Assembly (NCBI RefSeq): GCF_000195275.1
Contig: NC_015385.1
Span: 2,372,501-2,436,500, forward strand
DNA length: 64,000 nt
DNA from: Treponema succinifaciens DSM 2489
GTDB taxonomy: Bacteria; Spirochaetota; Spirochaetia; Treponematales; Treponemataceae
Direction: 5' to 3'
Shown here: positions 33,964-43,065 of the stretch, piece by piece
Position numbering within the stretch: position 1 is the stretch's first letter
Layout of the letters: each line of letters starts with the position of its first letter
Program-made: the position numbers and the translations under genes
Notes under the pieces: model-generated
What the model saw: the letters and a program-made list of their open reading frames with translations, nothing else
What the model was told of the DNA's origin: nothing
The model's database searches: none

Positions 33964-34583
33964 GCGGCAACTTAATAAACAGCAGGTTGCCGGACAAAAA
34001 CTGGACACCGCGCAGAATAATTTTTACAGTTCTCTTTATAGCAATTTCAATCGGAATAAATTATCTAGGTTCATTTCTGGCGGGATTAATTGCATTTCCT
34101 CTTTATCTTGATTCAGTAATGACAATTGCGGTAACTGCTTTGTGCGGACTTGTACCAGGCTTAATCTGCGCTTTTGGTTCAAATCTTCTTTTGTTCATTT
34201 TTGCACACACGGGAATCTTCTTTTCTGCATGTCATCTTTCTACTGCGCTGATTGCTTGGCTGGTTTTCCGTGCCGAAAGGAAAAAACATCCTAATGAAAA
34301 ACTGCTTTCTTCTGACAGTTTTATGTGGGCTGGATTTTTAGCCGCAATCAGCAATTCAATTATCGGCGACACAATTTCGACCTTTGTTTATGGCGCAAAC
34401 ACATCAATTCCGCAGGTTGATAACGCAGTTCAGGGAATCTACGTTGTAATCAGAAGCCTGCCGGTTGCAGCATACATAGGCGGCACAATCACAAACTTTG
34501 TAGATAAGCTTGTAAGTGCCACAATTTGCCTTTTTATTTACCGCTTCGTTAAGAAAGTTTTTTCGAACTTACCGTCATTCTGA
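33960..34583 (+). CDS. ECF-transporter S-component-like membrane protein
   Basis: 207 residues with about five or six hydrophobic helices and a short basic cytoplasmic start. NYLGSFLAGLIAFPLYLDSV, TAVTALCGLVPGLICAFGSN-type glycine patterns and the late GGTITNFVDKLVSATICLFIYR resemble substrate-binding S components of ECF (energy-coupling factor) vitamin transporters. It overlaps the response-regulator stop (ATGA), so it may be the target or a co-sensor of this two-component system. No ECF ATPase or T component is nearby. Confidence 0.6.
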   Translation: MSGNLINSRLPDKNWTPRRIIFTVLFIAISIGINYLGSFLAGLIAFPLYLDSVMTIAVTALCGLVPGLICAFGSNLLLFIFAHTGIFFSACHLSTALIAWLVFRAERKKHPNEKLLSSDSFMWAGFLAAISNSIIGDTISTFVYGANTSIPQVDNAVQGIYVVIRSLPVAAYIGGTITNFVDKLVSATICLFIYRFVKKVFSNLPSF

Positions 34584-34744
34584 AACACAACAGATTAGTT
34601 TTCCTCTGTCGCAGTAACTTTATTCCAGAAGCCCTCAAAGAATATTCAAAACACCCGGAACACGTAGCAGTTGCAGATAGCAAGGTTCGTCCATTTACAG
34701 CAAGCCGTGCCTGCCTGGATTTTGAAATATAAACGAGAGCCAGA

Positions 34745-34903
34745 ATGAAACTCTTCGGTCGCAAGAAAGCAAGGAAAGCTGACCTACAATTCGATCCCGA
34801 AACTCAGTATGCCGTAATCCGCTCTTCAATCTGCACTGGAGAAGCGGTATTCGCCGGCGGCATATTGAAAAGTCGCGGAAATCGTTTAATTGTGGTATAC
34901 TAA
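34745..34903 (+). CDS. Small protein, probably truncated (52 residues)
   Basis: MKLFGRKKARKADLQFDPET then QYAVIRSSICTGEAVFAGG resembles the start of a family of ~65-residue proteins common in gut bacteria, with an ICxGE motif, but the expected C-terminus is absent. The 34584-34744 stretch holds only a non-initiated fragment (NFIPEALKEYSKHPEHVAVA). Function unknown. Confidence 0.35.
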   Translation: MKLFGRKKARKADLQFDPETQYAVIRSSICTGEAVFAGGILKSRGNRLIVVY

Positions 34904-34907
34904 AACC

Positions 34908-35944
34908 ATGAGCAAAGCACTTTCTTCAGAAGAAAAAAGAATTCGCCAGACAAAACGCGATGAAAAAAGAATCGAAAAACTTTTAACACCAAAACTTGAT
35001 GAACGCTGCTACGAAATTCTCCGAATTCTACGAGATGCGCCAAATCATCCAGAAATAAAATACAATTCAAAATATTTTGAAAATCATTTTCAAACTTCAA
35101 ACATAACAATTCTTAGAGCAATCCGAAGCTTAAAAGACATGGATTTAATAGAAGAAAAACAAATACACGGAAGTTATAAAATCAAAAAAACAGTCGATGA
35201 AATCTACTCCAATGAAACTAAAAAAAATATCGCACTTGTGGCAAGCCTAAAAGGCCTTCTACAGCAATACAAAAATACACCAATTTTCGAAAGCATTACA
35301 AAACTGATTTATTTTCTTGAACCAAAAGTTGCAAAAGAAGATTCCGTTTTATCTTCCGGGCGCGTAATTGTTTCCCCTCAAATGGAATATGACATCAACG
35401 TAAAAAACTGGGATAAAATAAACGAAGCCTTATCAAAAAACCGAAAAATACAATTTCGCTACACAAAACCATACACAAATAATGAAGCAAAGCGTTTGTA
35501 TGGCCTTTCCAGCTTATTCTTGACAACGGTTCTGTATATCTTTTTGCCTACAGTGAATATGCGGACACAGTTCTTCTATATGATTTGAATTTTATGGCAG
35601 ATATTGTTATTACAGGCGAAGAATTCAAGCTTCCTAAAAAATACGATTTCAATAACTATTGTGGCGGCGGCAGACTTGGAGCATTTAAAAGCGATAATGT
35701 TGAAAAATATAAAATCCGTTTTACAGGATATGCAAAAGATTGGATAAAGCTTCACAAATGGGCAGATGATCAAGAATTTAAGGAAGATAAAAAATCCACA
35801 ACAATAACTTTTTCCTCAAGTCAATTTGAAAAAGTGCTTCAATTAATTTTTTCATGGGGCTCACAAGCAGAACCACTTGAACCAAAACAACTGGTAAAAA
35901 GATGGAAAGAAGAAATCACCGCCTTATGGAAAAAAATAAAATAA
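34908..35944 (+). pseudogene. WYL-domain transcriptional regulator with a frameshift
   Basis: ATG 34908, 6 nt after TATACT. The first frame gives a winged HTH (residues ~20-100, NITILRAIRSLKDMDLIEEKQI) and the start of a WYL domain (NRKIQFRYTKPYTN) but goes off frame near 35500. The correct frame then reads QLILDNGSVYLFAYSEYADT and continues through the C-terminal WCX region to 35944. One indel splits a ~345-codon gene. Confidence 0.75.
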
Positions 35945-35961
35945 ATTCAAACTAGTTATCC

Positions 35962-36327
35962 TTAAATTATTTTATAATGAAAATCTGTATCAAAATCAGT
36001 AAGCTCTTTTTGAAGGCAGAAGAATTTTCTAATTTTATTAAGCTCTCTTTTTTTTAATCCACCGTGAAGAATTGTGAATCTGCCTGTATCTTTGTGAAAA
36101 ACAACGCGTCCGCGAGGAATATAAAAGTATTCAGATTGTAAGTTTTGTGGAATTTTATCAAGTTCCCCGTTTTTCAAAAGCTGTTCCCAGAACTCCGCAT
36201 GGTCTGAAAGTCCTGTGATACATTCACCATAAGGCAAACCATTTTCAACGGCAACAGAATCCGCAAACAGAACTTCACCATAATAAAACCACCAGATTCC
36301 AACAGATGGTGTTTTACAACATAGCAT
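35962..36327 (-). CDS. Conserved hypothetical protein
   Basis: 121 residues from ATG 36327, preceded by AGGAGG; longer frames enter the DUF3791 remnant. Features: VGIWWFYYGEVLFADSVAV, GLSDHAEFWEQL, YFYIPRGRVVFHKDTGRFTILHGG. I recall this as a recurrent small-protein family of unknown function with the same IPRGRVxxHKDT signature. No signal or membrane part. Confidence 0.65.
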   Translation of the reverse strand: MLCCKTPSVGIWWFYYGEVLFADSVAVENGLPYGECITGLSDHAEFWEQLLKNGELDKIPQNLQSEYFYIPRGRVVFHKDTGRFTILHGGLKKRELNKIRKFFCLQKELTDFDTDFHYKII

Positions 36328-36330
36328 ATT

Positions 36331-36483
36331 ATGCAACCTCCTGATGTTTATCATACATTGAACAAAACGAAAATCCTCGACGATTATATCATAAAATATT
36401 ACGATGTGCTTCATACGCAGGGGGAAATGGCTTTAGTCGAAGATATTTCTGATTTTGTACGTGAAAAAGGAATCGCTGTATGA
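36331..36483 (+). pseudogene. DUF3791-like fragment
   Basis: 50 codons ending VLHTQGEMALVEDISDFVRE, matching the C-terminal part of DUF3791 proteins; the N-terminal half is missing. It overlaps the following DUF3990 start (ATGA), the usual coupling of this module. Confidence 0.5.
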
Positions 36484-36869
36484 CAGTTTTTCACGGTTCC
36501 AACAAGGAAATTCAGGCTCCTGATGTTTCTTTTTCTAAAAACTATTTGGATTTTGGAAAATGATTTTATGTCACAACTTACCAGAATCAGGCTGAAAAGT
36601 GGCTTGATTTTGTATGTTCATGCAGAAAGGGCGACAATCTGAATGAATCCTATGATATGATAATCGAAAACGTTGCCAATGATGATGTATTTAAGACTGT
36701 GGATATGTATTTCCGAGGTTTATGGGATAAAAACAGAACCATAGAAGAATTAAGATATTATAAAATGAATGACCAAATCTGCATCGTAAATCAGGAAGTT
36801 CTTACTGCTGTTCTGAAATTCGAAAAATCCTATTTGGTTGAAAATAAATTACAAATTCAAAAGATTTAA
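36480..36869 (+). pseudogene. DUF3990 (ADP-ribosyltransferase-like) gene with an in-frame stop and internal deletion
   Basis: Starts TVFHGSNKEIQAPDVSFSKN, then FGK and a TGA at 36561-36563 where the family reads FGKGFY. The frame continues FYVTTYQNQAEKW, then jumps directly to DFVCSCRKGD, lacking roughly 35-40 residues normally between, and ends with the family C-terminus DMYFRGLWDKNRTIEEL and ICIVNQEVL. DUF3990 belongs to the ADP-ribosyltransferase-like superfamily. Not functional as read. Confidence 0.65.
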
Positions 36870-37069
36870 CTGAAATTTATAAACAGAATCTCGAAACAGA
36901 TATTATTAATTATCTTGCGGCATCATTAAAAATAGATTTGCGGGAGGCCATGGATAAATATTATTTCAGTAAACTTGCAAAACAAATTGAATCAAGTGAA
37001 AATGGAATAGAAAATCTGGACTACAAAAATCTGGCAGAAGATTTAATCGAAAATGAATTATCTAGTTGA
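36866..37069 (+). pseudogene. Small helical partner of the DUF3990 module, start uncertain
   Basis: 68 codons open from 36866 (DIINYLAASLKIDLREAMDK, SKLAKQIESSENGIENLDYK, LAEDLIENEL). No ATG until 36950, which has GGGAGG upstream and would give 39 residues. Resembles the small protein often following DUF3990 genes. Between 37070 and 37379 there is only a perfect 9-3-9 palindrome (37073-37093) and a short GTACG/CGTAC dyad. Confidence 0.4.
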
Positions 37070-37379
37070 GTCATTCTAAAGAAACTTTAGAATAAATAGA
37101 TTGTTTCAGCAACTTAGATTCTTCTACATAAGGAATCGCTCCACTTGCTATCATACAGTTATAATAGACCAAACTAACAAAAAACACAACTTGTACGGTT
37201 CAAACGTACTAAATTGATAAAAATATGATTTTGTTCGCTACACAAGGACTGAAATATAACTTATTAGAATTACAGTCACTTCACAAAAACAGTGCAGCCA
37301 CAAACAGAAGCGTTCTTAACGTTGCAAAGGCGGCAAAATTTATTTAAACTGACGGAAAACACCTGTCAGCGAGGTTTAT

Positions 37380-38189
37380 ATGCCGCAAAAAATCACGGAC
37401 GAACAGATTCTAAAAACCGCAATGAGACAGTCGGCAATCGACATGAACTGCTGCGCGGAAGATTTTCTTATGAGCAAAAACAAAGTCGTAATCTCAAAGG
37501 AAAATGCGGACGCACGCCGTTACCTCAAGCTTCCGTTCGCCGCAGACCTTGTGAGCTACGGAAACAACATTGTCGCATCCTGCTTGCCCGAACTCTGCGC
37601 AATCGTTGAGGAATACATCTCATCCTTCGTGTGGTACCACTGCTTTGAAACGCCGAATATGCACGTGCTTTCCCAAAAGCTGCGTCCGCTCGGATTCGAC
37701 GTGTGCTTTATGGCGGAATACTGGCTGCCCGACGTGAATAAGCTTTTTTCGGAAACTGAATCCGACAAAAGCAGAAACGACTTCGTCACAAAAATCCTTG
37801 AGCCGTGCGATTTTCAGAACCTTTACGTTGACGAATGGAGCAACGCTCTCTGCGCGGACAGAAAAAATCTTGACGTGCTTGCGGTAGCCGCCTTCGATTC
37901 GGACTCTAAAAAAACCGTCGGACTTGCAGGCTGCTCCGCGGACTGCGACACGATGTGGCAGATTGGCGTTGACGTTCTTCCCGGCTTCCGGCGAAAGGGA
38001 ATCGCCTCCGCCCTCACAATGGAACTTGCAAAAGAAACTCTGCGGCGCGGAAAAATTCCTTTCTACTGCTGCGCCTGGTCGAACATCGTCTCCGCCCGAA
38101 ACGCAATCAGAAGCGGCTTCCGTCCCGCCTGGTGCGAACTCACCGCCAAACCGATTGAGGAAATTGAAAAGATGAATGGGGAAAGGTGA
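37380..38189 (+). CDS. GNAT-family N-acetyltransferase
   Basis: 269 residues. The C-terminal GNAT acetyl-CoA loop is visible as VDVLPGFRRKGIASALTMEL, followed by CCAWSNIVSARNAIRSGFRP. The N-terminal ~150 residues form a separate domain (GNNIVASCLPELCAIVEEYI). Codons are much richer in G and C than in the neighbours, suggesting acquisition from another genome. GCGAGG-type ribosome site. Substrate unknown. Confidence 0.8.
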   Translation: MPQKITDEQILKTAMRQSAIDMNCCAEDFLMSKNKVVISKENADARRYLKLPFAADLVSYGNNIVASCLPELCAIVEEYISSFVWYHCFETPNMHVLSQKLRPLGFDVCFMAEYWLPDVNKLFSETESDKSRNDFVTKILEPCDFQNLYVDEWSNALCADRKNLDVLAVAAFDSDSKKTVGLAGCSADCDTMWQIGVDVLPGFRRKGIASALTMELAKETLRRGKIPFYCCAWSNIVSARNAIRSGFRPAWCELTAKPIEEIEKMNGER

Positions 38190-38371
38190 AGATTTTCCGT
38201 ATCCATGCACATCAATGTTATGCTTAGAAAACAACCGTTGTACTATTAAACAGTACGATGTTTATTTTCAGAGGAAATTAAAGCTTGTGCCAAAATAAAT
38301 AAAAAAATGCTATTATCTTTGCTTCGTAAAATATACTTGCCATAAAATAAAAAATTCATCACTTCTTCCTC

Positions 38372-38413
38372 TTTACAAAAATCGCAAGTTGATTTAGACT
38401 AACGAGCGTTAGT
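38372..38413 (+). promoter_or_regulatory. Promoter and palindromic operator of the TetR gene
   Basis: TTTACA, 17-nt spacer, TAGACT (38395-38400). The perfect palindrome ACTAACG-AG-CGTTAGT (38398-38413) overlaps the -10 box and start region, the classic position for TetR autorepression. The rest of 38190-38430 shows no gene. Confidence 0.7.
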
Positions 38414-38430
38414 AATTAAGCGAGGTTTAT

Positions 38431-39087
38431 ATGTCGGAAAAAATCACAAAGGAAAGCATTATAAAATCTCTTTTGGACACAGCGTTTTATAAGTCCGCGG
38501 GCGGAACAAGTCTTTCTGACATAGCCGAATCGCTTGGAATAAAAAAGGCATCGCTTTACAATCACTTTGAAAGCCGCAGCGACATAATCGAGCGGGCAAC
38601 TTCTTCCTGCGCCGAATATTTAAAAAGCATTTCATTTATTCCAGCCGAAATTGAAAACGTGGCAAAAAAATATCCTGTTGAAACAGTCCTAAAAGGAATC
38701 GTGAGCCGCTACGTAAAAATGCACGAAAAAGCTCCGCTGTTTCAAATTTACACTTTTGTGGAAAGCCAGAAATATTTCGACATAAAAACCGCGCAGATTA
38801 TAAAGGAAGAAAATGAAAAGCTCGAATCCCAGACTGAAATCGTGCTTGAATGCCTTTTGAATTTGGAAAAAATAAAAATTACAAAAGAGCAAATTCCGGG
38901 AATTTCAAAATGGTTCTGCGCCGGAATAAACGACTTTTTAAATCGAAGGCTTTTGGAACGCAAGCAAGTTGTAGTACAAAATCCCAAGAGCGGCGAAGGA
39001 GAACTTTTTACACTTCAGTCTGACGACAAGGGAATTGACGAAATCAACAGGCTTGTAGAGCAGTTCAGCAGACTTTTGTGCGCATAA
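38431..39087 (+). CDS. TetR/AcrR-family transcriptional regulator
   Basis: 218 residues. N-terminal HTH: TSLSDIAESLGIKKASLYNHFESRSDIIERA at about 27-58. The helical C-terminal ligand domain is unassigned. Its own promoter carries a matching palindrome. The membrane-protein gene 28 nt downstream is the likely regulated partner. Confidence 0.9.
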   Translation: MSEKITKESIIKSLLDTAFYKSAGGTSLSDIAESLGIKKASLYNHFESRSDIIERATSSCAEYLKSISFIPAEIENVAKKYPVETVLKGIVSRYVKMHEKAPLFQIYTFVESQKYFDIKTAQIIKEENEKLESQTEIVLECLLNLEKIKITKEQIPGISKWFCAGINDFLNRRLLERKQVVVQNPKSGEGELFTLQSDDKGIDEINRLVEQFSRLLCA

Positions 39088-39115
39088 AATTTTTTAAAGA
39101 TTCTATGAGGAAAAA

Positions 39116-39973
39116 ATGAATCAGATAAATATGCCTTTGATTGACAGCCAGCATCTTTTTTTGCTTTTTATTTTTTATTCTTTTGTCGGATGGATTTGCG
39201 AGGAAATCTGGGTTTCTTCACTTTACAGAAAAATCGAAAAACGCGGAATGCTGCACGGTCCGATTTGCCCTATTTACGGATTCGGCGCGCTTATAATTCT
39301 TTTTGGAATTTATCCTTGGCGTGAAACTTGGTTCAGGCTTTTTGTGGCATCCGCAATTTTAGCCTCTATTCTGGAGTATTTTTCAAGCTGGCTTTTGGAA
39401 ACTATTTTCCACACAAAATGGTGGGACTATTCAGCACATAAATTCAATTTAAATGGAAGAATCTGTCTTTTAAATTCATGCGCTTTCGGACTTGGCGGAG
39501 TTGCGCTTGAGCATTTTCTGCATCCAATAGCCGTAAACTTGATTTTTGCTCCCAAAATTCAGCCGTTCATTCCTTCAATTTACTATGCGTTCAGTACAAT
39601 TCTCGGAATCGATGTGATTTTCACGATAAAGCGGCTTGTAAGATTCAGCGAGACAATGGAAAAACTCAAGATGTTCGGCGAGCAGCTCAAGGAAAAATAC
39701 GGAAGCGAATCTTGGTTTGCAGACACAAACTTGCACACAATGATTCAGTCTGTAAAAGCTAGAATAGAATCCGGCTCAATTCAGGCAAGCGAAAAAATGA
39801 GGGAACGGCTTGAAAAATTCTCACGCAGGCAGCACAACGAAGAAAGCCTTTTCAGGAAATTTCCTACAATGTCCAGCCGCGAATATAAACTTCCGCTTGA
39901 CCACATAAAGCAGACGCTCAAGGAATATATCGAAAAGAAACGCAACGAACGGCTGAGCAAAATCCGCAAATAA
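39116..39973 (+). CDS. CmpB-like (COG4905) membrane protein, 'ABC transporter permease'-type
   Basis: 285 residues with about five membrane helices in the first ~185 residues and a long cytoplasmic helical tail. Family motifs: FYSFVGWICEEIWVS at the start, RGMLHGPICPIYGFGAL, and TKWWDYSAHKFNLNGRICL. The name 'putative ABC-transporter permease' is traditional; there is no ATPase partner here and function is unknown. Same strand and close to TetR. A hairpin (39998-40020) follows. Confidence 0.8.
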   Translation: MNQINMPLIDSQHLFLLFIFYSFVGWICEEIWVSSLYRKIEKRGMLHGPICPIYGFGALIILFGIYPWRETWFRLFVASAILASILEYFSSWLLETIFHTKWWDYSAHKFNLNGRICLLNSCAFGLGGVALEHFLHPIAVNLIFAPKIQPFIPSIYYAFSTILGIDVIFTIKRLVRFSETMEKLKMFGEQLKEKYGSESWFADTNLHTMIQSVKARIESGSIQASEKMRERLEKFSRRQHNEESLFRKFPTMSSREYKLPLDHIKQTLKEYIEKKRNERLSKIRK

Positions 39974-40056
39974 CTAACACTTTGAAAATTACAACAGATT
40001 GCCGTGTCAAGCGCGGCAATGACAAACCGTTTACAAAGCAAAAAACACCAAAATAT

Positions 40057-40072
40057 TGTGATTTTTCTCACA
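40057..40072 (+). promoter_or_regulatory. CRP/FNR-like site 1 upstream of serC
   Basis: TGTGATTTTTCTCACA is an exact match to the TGTGA-N6-TCACA consensus. Confidence 0.55.
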
Positions 40073-40191
40073 TAAAGACGATTTTCAGCGTAAAATCAGC
40101 AAATTCTGGCAATTTTTGTAAGCCTTGGCTAAATTTCAATGGAAACGCCTTCTTTTTTCTTATAAAATTAAGTAAATTACAGCAAAATTAT

Positions 40192-40207
40192 TGTGATTTT
40201 TCTCACA
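40192..40207 (+). promoter_or_regulatory. CRP/FNR-like site 2 upstream of serC
   Basis: Identical 16-mer to site 1, 135 bp downstream and 24 bp before the serC ATG, so it would overlap or follow the promoter, favouring repression. Only A/T-rich sequence lies between the two sites. Confidence 0.55.
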
Positions 40208-40230
40208 AATCAAATTAAAAGGGGTACAGA

Positions 40231-41352
40231 ATGTCAAGAGTATACAATTTTAGCGCAGGTCCATCTTGCTTGCCGGAAGAAGTTTTAAAAGAATGCGCGG
40301 CGGAAATGCTTGACTACAACGGAAGCGGTCAGTCAGTAATGGAAATGAGCCACCGCTCAAGCACATATCAGGCGATAATTGACCATGCGGAATCCCAAAT
40401 CCGCAAGCTCATGAAAGTTCCCGAAAACTACAAAATCCTTTTTTTGCAGGGAGGCGGTTCAACACAGTTTGCAATGGTCGCAGAAAACCTTGGAATCCAC
40501 ACAGGAAAAGCAGCTTACATTCAGACTGGAGTCTGGGCAAAAAAGGCGGCGGCAGAAGCAAAACATCTTGGAATAAAAGTTGACATAATCGCTTCAAGTG
40601 AAGACAAAAATTATTCTTACATTCCGCATGTTGAAAAAATTGAAGGCGACTACGACTATGCGTATATATGCTTCAATAACACAATAATGGGAACCCACTA
40701 CGAGTATATTCCGGACACAGGAAAAATTCCGCTTGTTGCAGACATTTCATCCTGTGTTTTGAGCGAAGAGCTTGATGTTTCAAAGTTCGGACTTCTTTTT
40801 GCAGGCGCGCAGAAAAACCTTGCTCCGGCTGGAGTTACGCTTGTTATAATCCGTGAAGATTTGATTACAGAAACTCCGCGCGAAGGAACACCGACAATGC
40901 TTTGCTACAAAACTCACGCAGACAACGGAAGCATGTACAACACTCCGCCTTGCTACACAATTTACGTTCTCGGAAAAGTTCTTGACTGGATTGAAAAAAA
41001 TGGAGGAGCTGCAGGAATTCACAAGCTTAATGTTGAAAAAGCAAACTATCTTTACGACTATCTTGACTCAAGCGATTTCTATCACGCCACAGCAGAAAAA
41101 GGAAGCCGCTCTCTCATGAATGTTCCGTTCCTCACAAAATATTCAACAGGCTCAAAAGACGAAGCCGACATTGCAAAGGAAAAAGAAATAAATGCAAAGT
41201 TTGTAAAAGAAGCAGAAGCCGCGGGGCTTGTAAATCTTAAAGGACACAGGCTTGTAGGCGGAATGAGAGCTTCAATTTACAATGCGATGCCACTGGCCGG
41301 AGTTAAAGCTCTTGTTGAGTTCATGAAAAAATTCGCAGAAGAAAACAAATAA
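40231..41352 (+). CDS. serC: Phosphoserine aminotransferase
   Basis: 373 residues, full length. Converts 3-phosphohydroxypyruvate and glutamate to phosphoserine in serine synthesis. Starts VYNFSAGPSCLPEEVL; the PLP lysine is in FAGAQKNLAPAGVT; substrate-binding SHRSSTYQAI and a C-terminal GGMRASIYNAMP are typical. GGGG ribosome site. Forms an operon with serA 15 nt downstream. Confidence 0.96.
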   Translation: MSRVYNFSAGPSCLPEEVLKECAAEMLDYNGSGQSVMEMSHRSSTYQAIIDHAESQIRKLMKVPENYKILFLQGGGSTQFAMVAENLGIHTGKAAYIQTGVWAKKAAAEAKHLGIKVDIIASSEDKNYSYIPHVEKIEGDYDYAYICFNNTIMGTHYEYIPDTGKIPLVADISSCVLSEELDVSKFGLLFAGAQKNLAPAGVTLVIIREDLITETPREGTPTMLCYKTHADNGSMYNTPPCYTIYVLGKVLDWIEKNGGAAGIHKLNVEKANYLYDYLDSSDFYHATAEKGSRSLMNVPFLTKYSTGSKDEADIAKEKEINAKFVKEAEAAGLVNLKGHRLVGGMRASIYNAMPLAGVKALVEFMKKFAEENK

Positions 41353-41367
41353 GAACGGAGAAAAAAA

Positions 41368-42546
41368 ATGTTTAAGATTCAGACACTAGACAGAATCAGC
41401 GCAGTTGGACTTGATAACTTTCCACGCGATGAATATGAAATTGCAAGCGAAATCGTAAAGCCGGACGCAATTCTTGTTCGCAGCCACGATATGCTTTCAA
41501 TGGAAATTGACCTGAACATAAAAGCTGTTGCCCGCGCTGGAGCAGGCGTAAACAACATTCCGGTAAAAGACCTTGCGCAAAAAGGCGTTGTAGTTTTCAA
41601 CACACCGGGAGCAAACGCAAACGCTGTAAAGGAACTTGTAATCCTCGGACTTCTTATGGCAAGCCGTCCTGTAATCGCCGCAAATCAGTGGGTAAATTCC
41701 CTCGCTGGAAAAGGAGCAGAAATCGCAACACTTGCTGAAAAAGGAAAGAAAAATTTCATCGGACAGGAAGTAAAAGGAAAAACTTTAGGCGTAATCGGAC
41801 TTGGAGCAATTGGAGCGCAAGTCGCAAACACAGCCGTAGAACTTGGAATGAATGTAATCGGCTACGATCCGTTCCTTTCCGTAGATGCCGCCTGGAGTTT
41901 AAATCATCAGGTTAAGCACGCTGAAACATTGGATACTCTTCTTGCAAAAGCAGACTACCTTACTTTCCATGTTCCAGAAACTCCAGACACAAAAGGCTTC
42001 GTCAACGCAAATACAATCAAGAACATGAAAAACGGCGTAAAGCTCATAAACATTGCGCGCGGCGGACTTGTAAACAATGAAGATGTTCTTGCGGCAATCA
42101 GAGCCGGAAAAATTTCATGCATGGTTACAGACTTTGCGGCTGAAGAACTTATTGCCTGCGACAAAGCAATCTGCCTTCCGCATTTGGGAGCTTCAACTCC
42201 AGAAGCAGAAGACAACTGCGCTGTAATGGCTGTAAAAGAACTTCGTGATTTTCTTGAGCGCGGAATCATCAAGAACAGCGTAAACTTCCCAAAGACAACA
42301 ACTGACAATCCTATTCCTTGCGGCGGAACAAGGCTTTGCATAAGTCACAAAAATGAGCCTGGACTTGTTGCGCAGTTCACGACAATTCTTGGAGAAGCAA
42401 ATCTCAATATCGAAGGAATGGTAAACCAGAACCGCTGCGAAGTTGCATACAACATTATTGATGTGGCAGGAAAAGTTACAGAGCAAACTTTGGAAAATCT
42501 TGCAGCTATAAAAGACGTTACAAAAGTAAGACCAATTTACAACTAA
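41368..42546 (+). CDS. serA: D-3-phosphoglycerate dehydrogenase with ACT domain
   Basis: 392 residues. First step of serine synthesis. NAD-binding GLGAIGAQVANTAVELG, catalytic Arg in INIARGGLVNNEDV, and HLGAST with the catalytic His. The last ~75 residues are an ACT domain (NEPGLVAQFTTILGEANLNIEGM), usually a serine feedback site. GGAG ribosome site; followed by a terminator. Confidence 0.96.
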   Translation: MFKIQTLDRISAVGLDNFPRDEYEIASEIVKPDAILVRSHDMLSMEIDLNIKAVARAGAGVNNIPVKDLAQKGVVVFNTPGANANAVKELVILGLLMASRPVIAANQWVNSLAGKGAEIATLAEKGKKNFIGQEVKGKTLGVIGLGAIGAQVANTAVELGMNVIGYDPFLSVDAAWSLNHQVKHAETLDTLLAKADYLTFHVPETPDTKGFVNANTIKNMKNGVKLINIARGGLVNNEDVLAAIRAGKISCMVTDFAAEELIACDKAICLPHLGASTPEAEDNCAVMAVKELRDFLERGIIKNSVNFPKTTTDNPIPCGGTRLCISHKNEPGLVAQFTTILGEANLNIEGMVNQNRCEVAYNIIDVAGKVTEQTLENLAAIKDVTKVRPIYN

Positions 42547-42566
42547 AAATCTTTCATCAAAATGCG

Positions 42567-42612
42567 TCCCTGCGGAATGAATTTTATTTTACTTTCGCAG
42601 GGATTTTTTTAT
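42567..42612 (+). terminator. Terminator of serC-serA
   Basis: TCCCTGCG pairs exactly with CGCAGGGA over a 21-nt loop, followed by TTTTTTT. Confidence 0.85.
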
Positions 42613-42675
42613 TTTAAATTGTCGAAAAAAATTCATTTTCACGCTAAAAAATAATTCGCAAGACTTCCTAAGATA

Positions 42676-42707
42676 TTGACATATACAGTAGCGTGGTATA
42701 GTATAAT
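42676..42707 (+). promoter_or_regulatory. Promoter/dyad ahead of the copper cluster
   Basis: TTGACA at 42676 is followed at once by the dyad TATAC-N9-GTATA (42682-42700), which overlaps TATAGT/TATAAT -10 candidates. Position and symmetry suit a CsoR operator, though it lacks the usual G/C tract. Confidence 0.5.
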
Positions 42708-42733
42708 AAAAAAATTATTACATGGAGAAAACT

Positions 42734-43045
42734 ATGGAAATGGAAGAAAAAAAATCATGCTGCGCAAACAAAACAACAAAACGCCCAGAAGAAGAATTAA
42801 GAAAACTTGTAAACAGGCTCAGTAGAATCGAAGGTCAGGTCAATGGAGTAAAAAAAATGCTTCAAAACGATGCGTATTGCACGGACATTCTTATTCAAGT
42901 TTCTGCATGCCAAGCCGCATTTAATTCGTTCACAAAAGAGCTTCTTGCAAGCCACATAAAAGGCTGCGTTGCGGAAGGAATTAAAAACGGCGACGAAGAA
43001 ATTGTTGACGAGCTTGTCCGCACACTTCAAAAACTTATGAAATAA
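42734..43045 (+). CDS. csoR: CsoR-type copper-sensing repressor
   Basis: 103 residues from ATG 42734 (GGAG 6 nt upstream; an ATG four codons earlier contains that site). All-helical DUF156/CsoR fold: LVNRLSRIEGQVNGVKKMLQ, with copper ligands Cys (DAYCTDIL), His and Cys (SHIKGCVAEG) in the expected order. A CC pair near the N-terminus is an addition. Heads a copper-resistance operon. Confidence 0.9.
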   Translation: MEMEEKKSCCANKTTKRPEEELRKLVNRLSRIEGQVNGVKKMLQNDAYCTDILIQVSACQAAFNSFTKELLASHIKGCVAEGIKNGDEEIVDELVRTLQKLMK

Positions 43046-43065
43046 CTTTTCTCTTTAGGAAAAAA

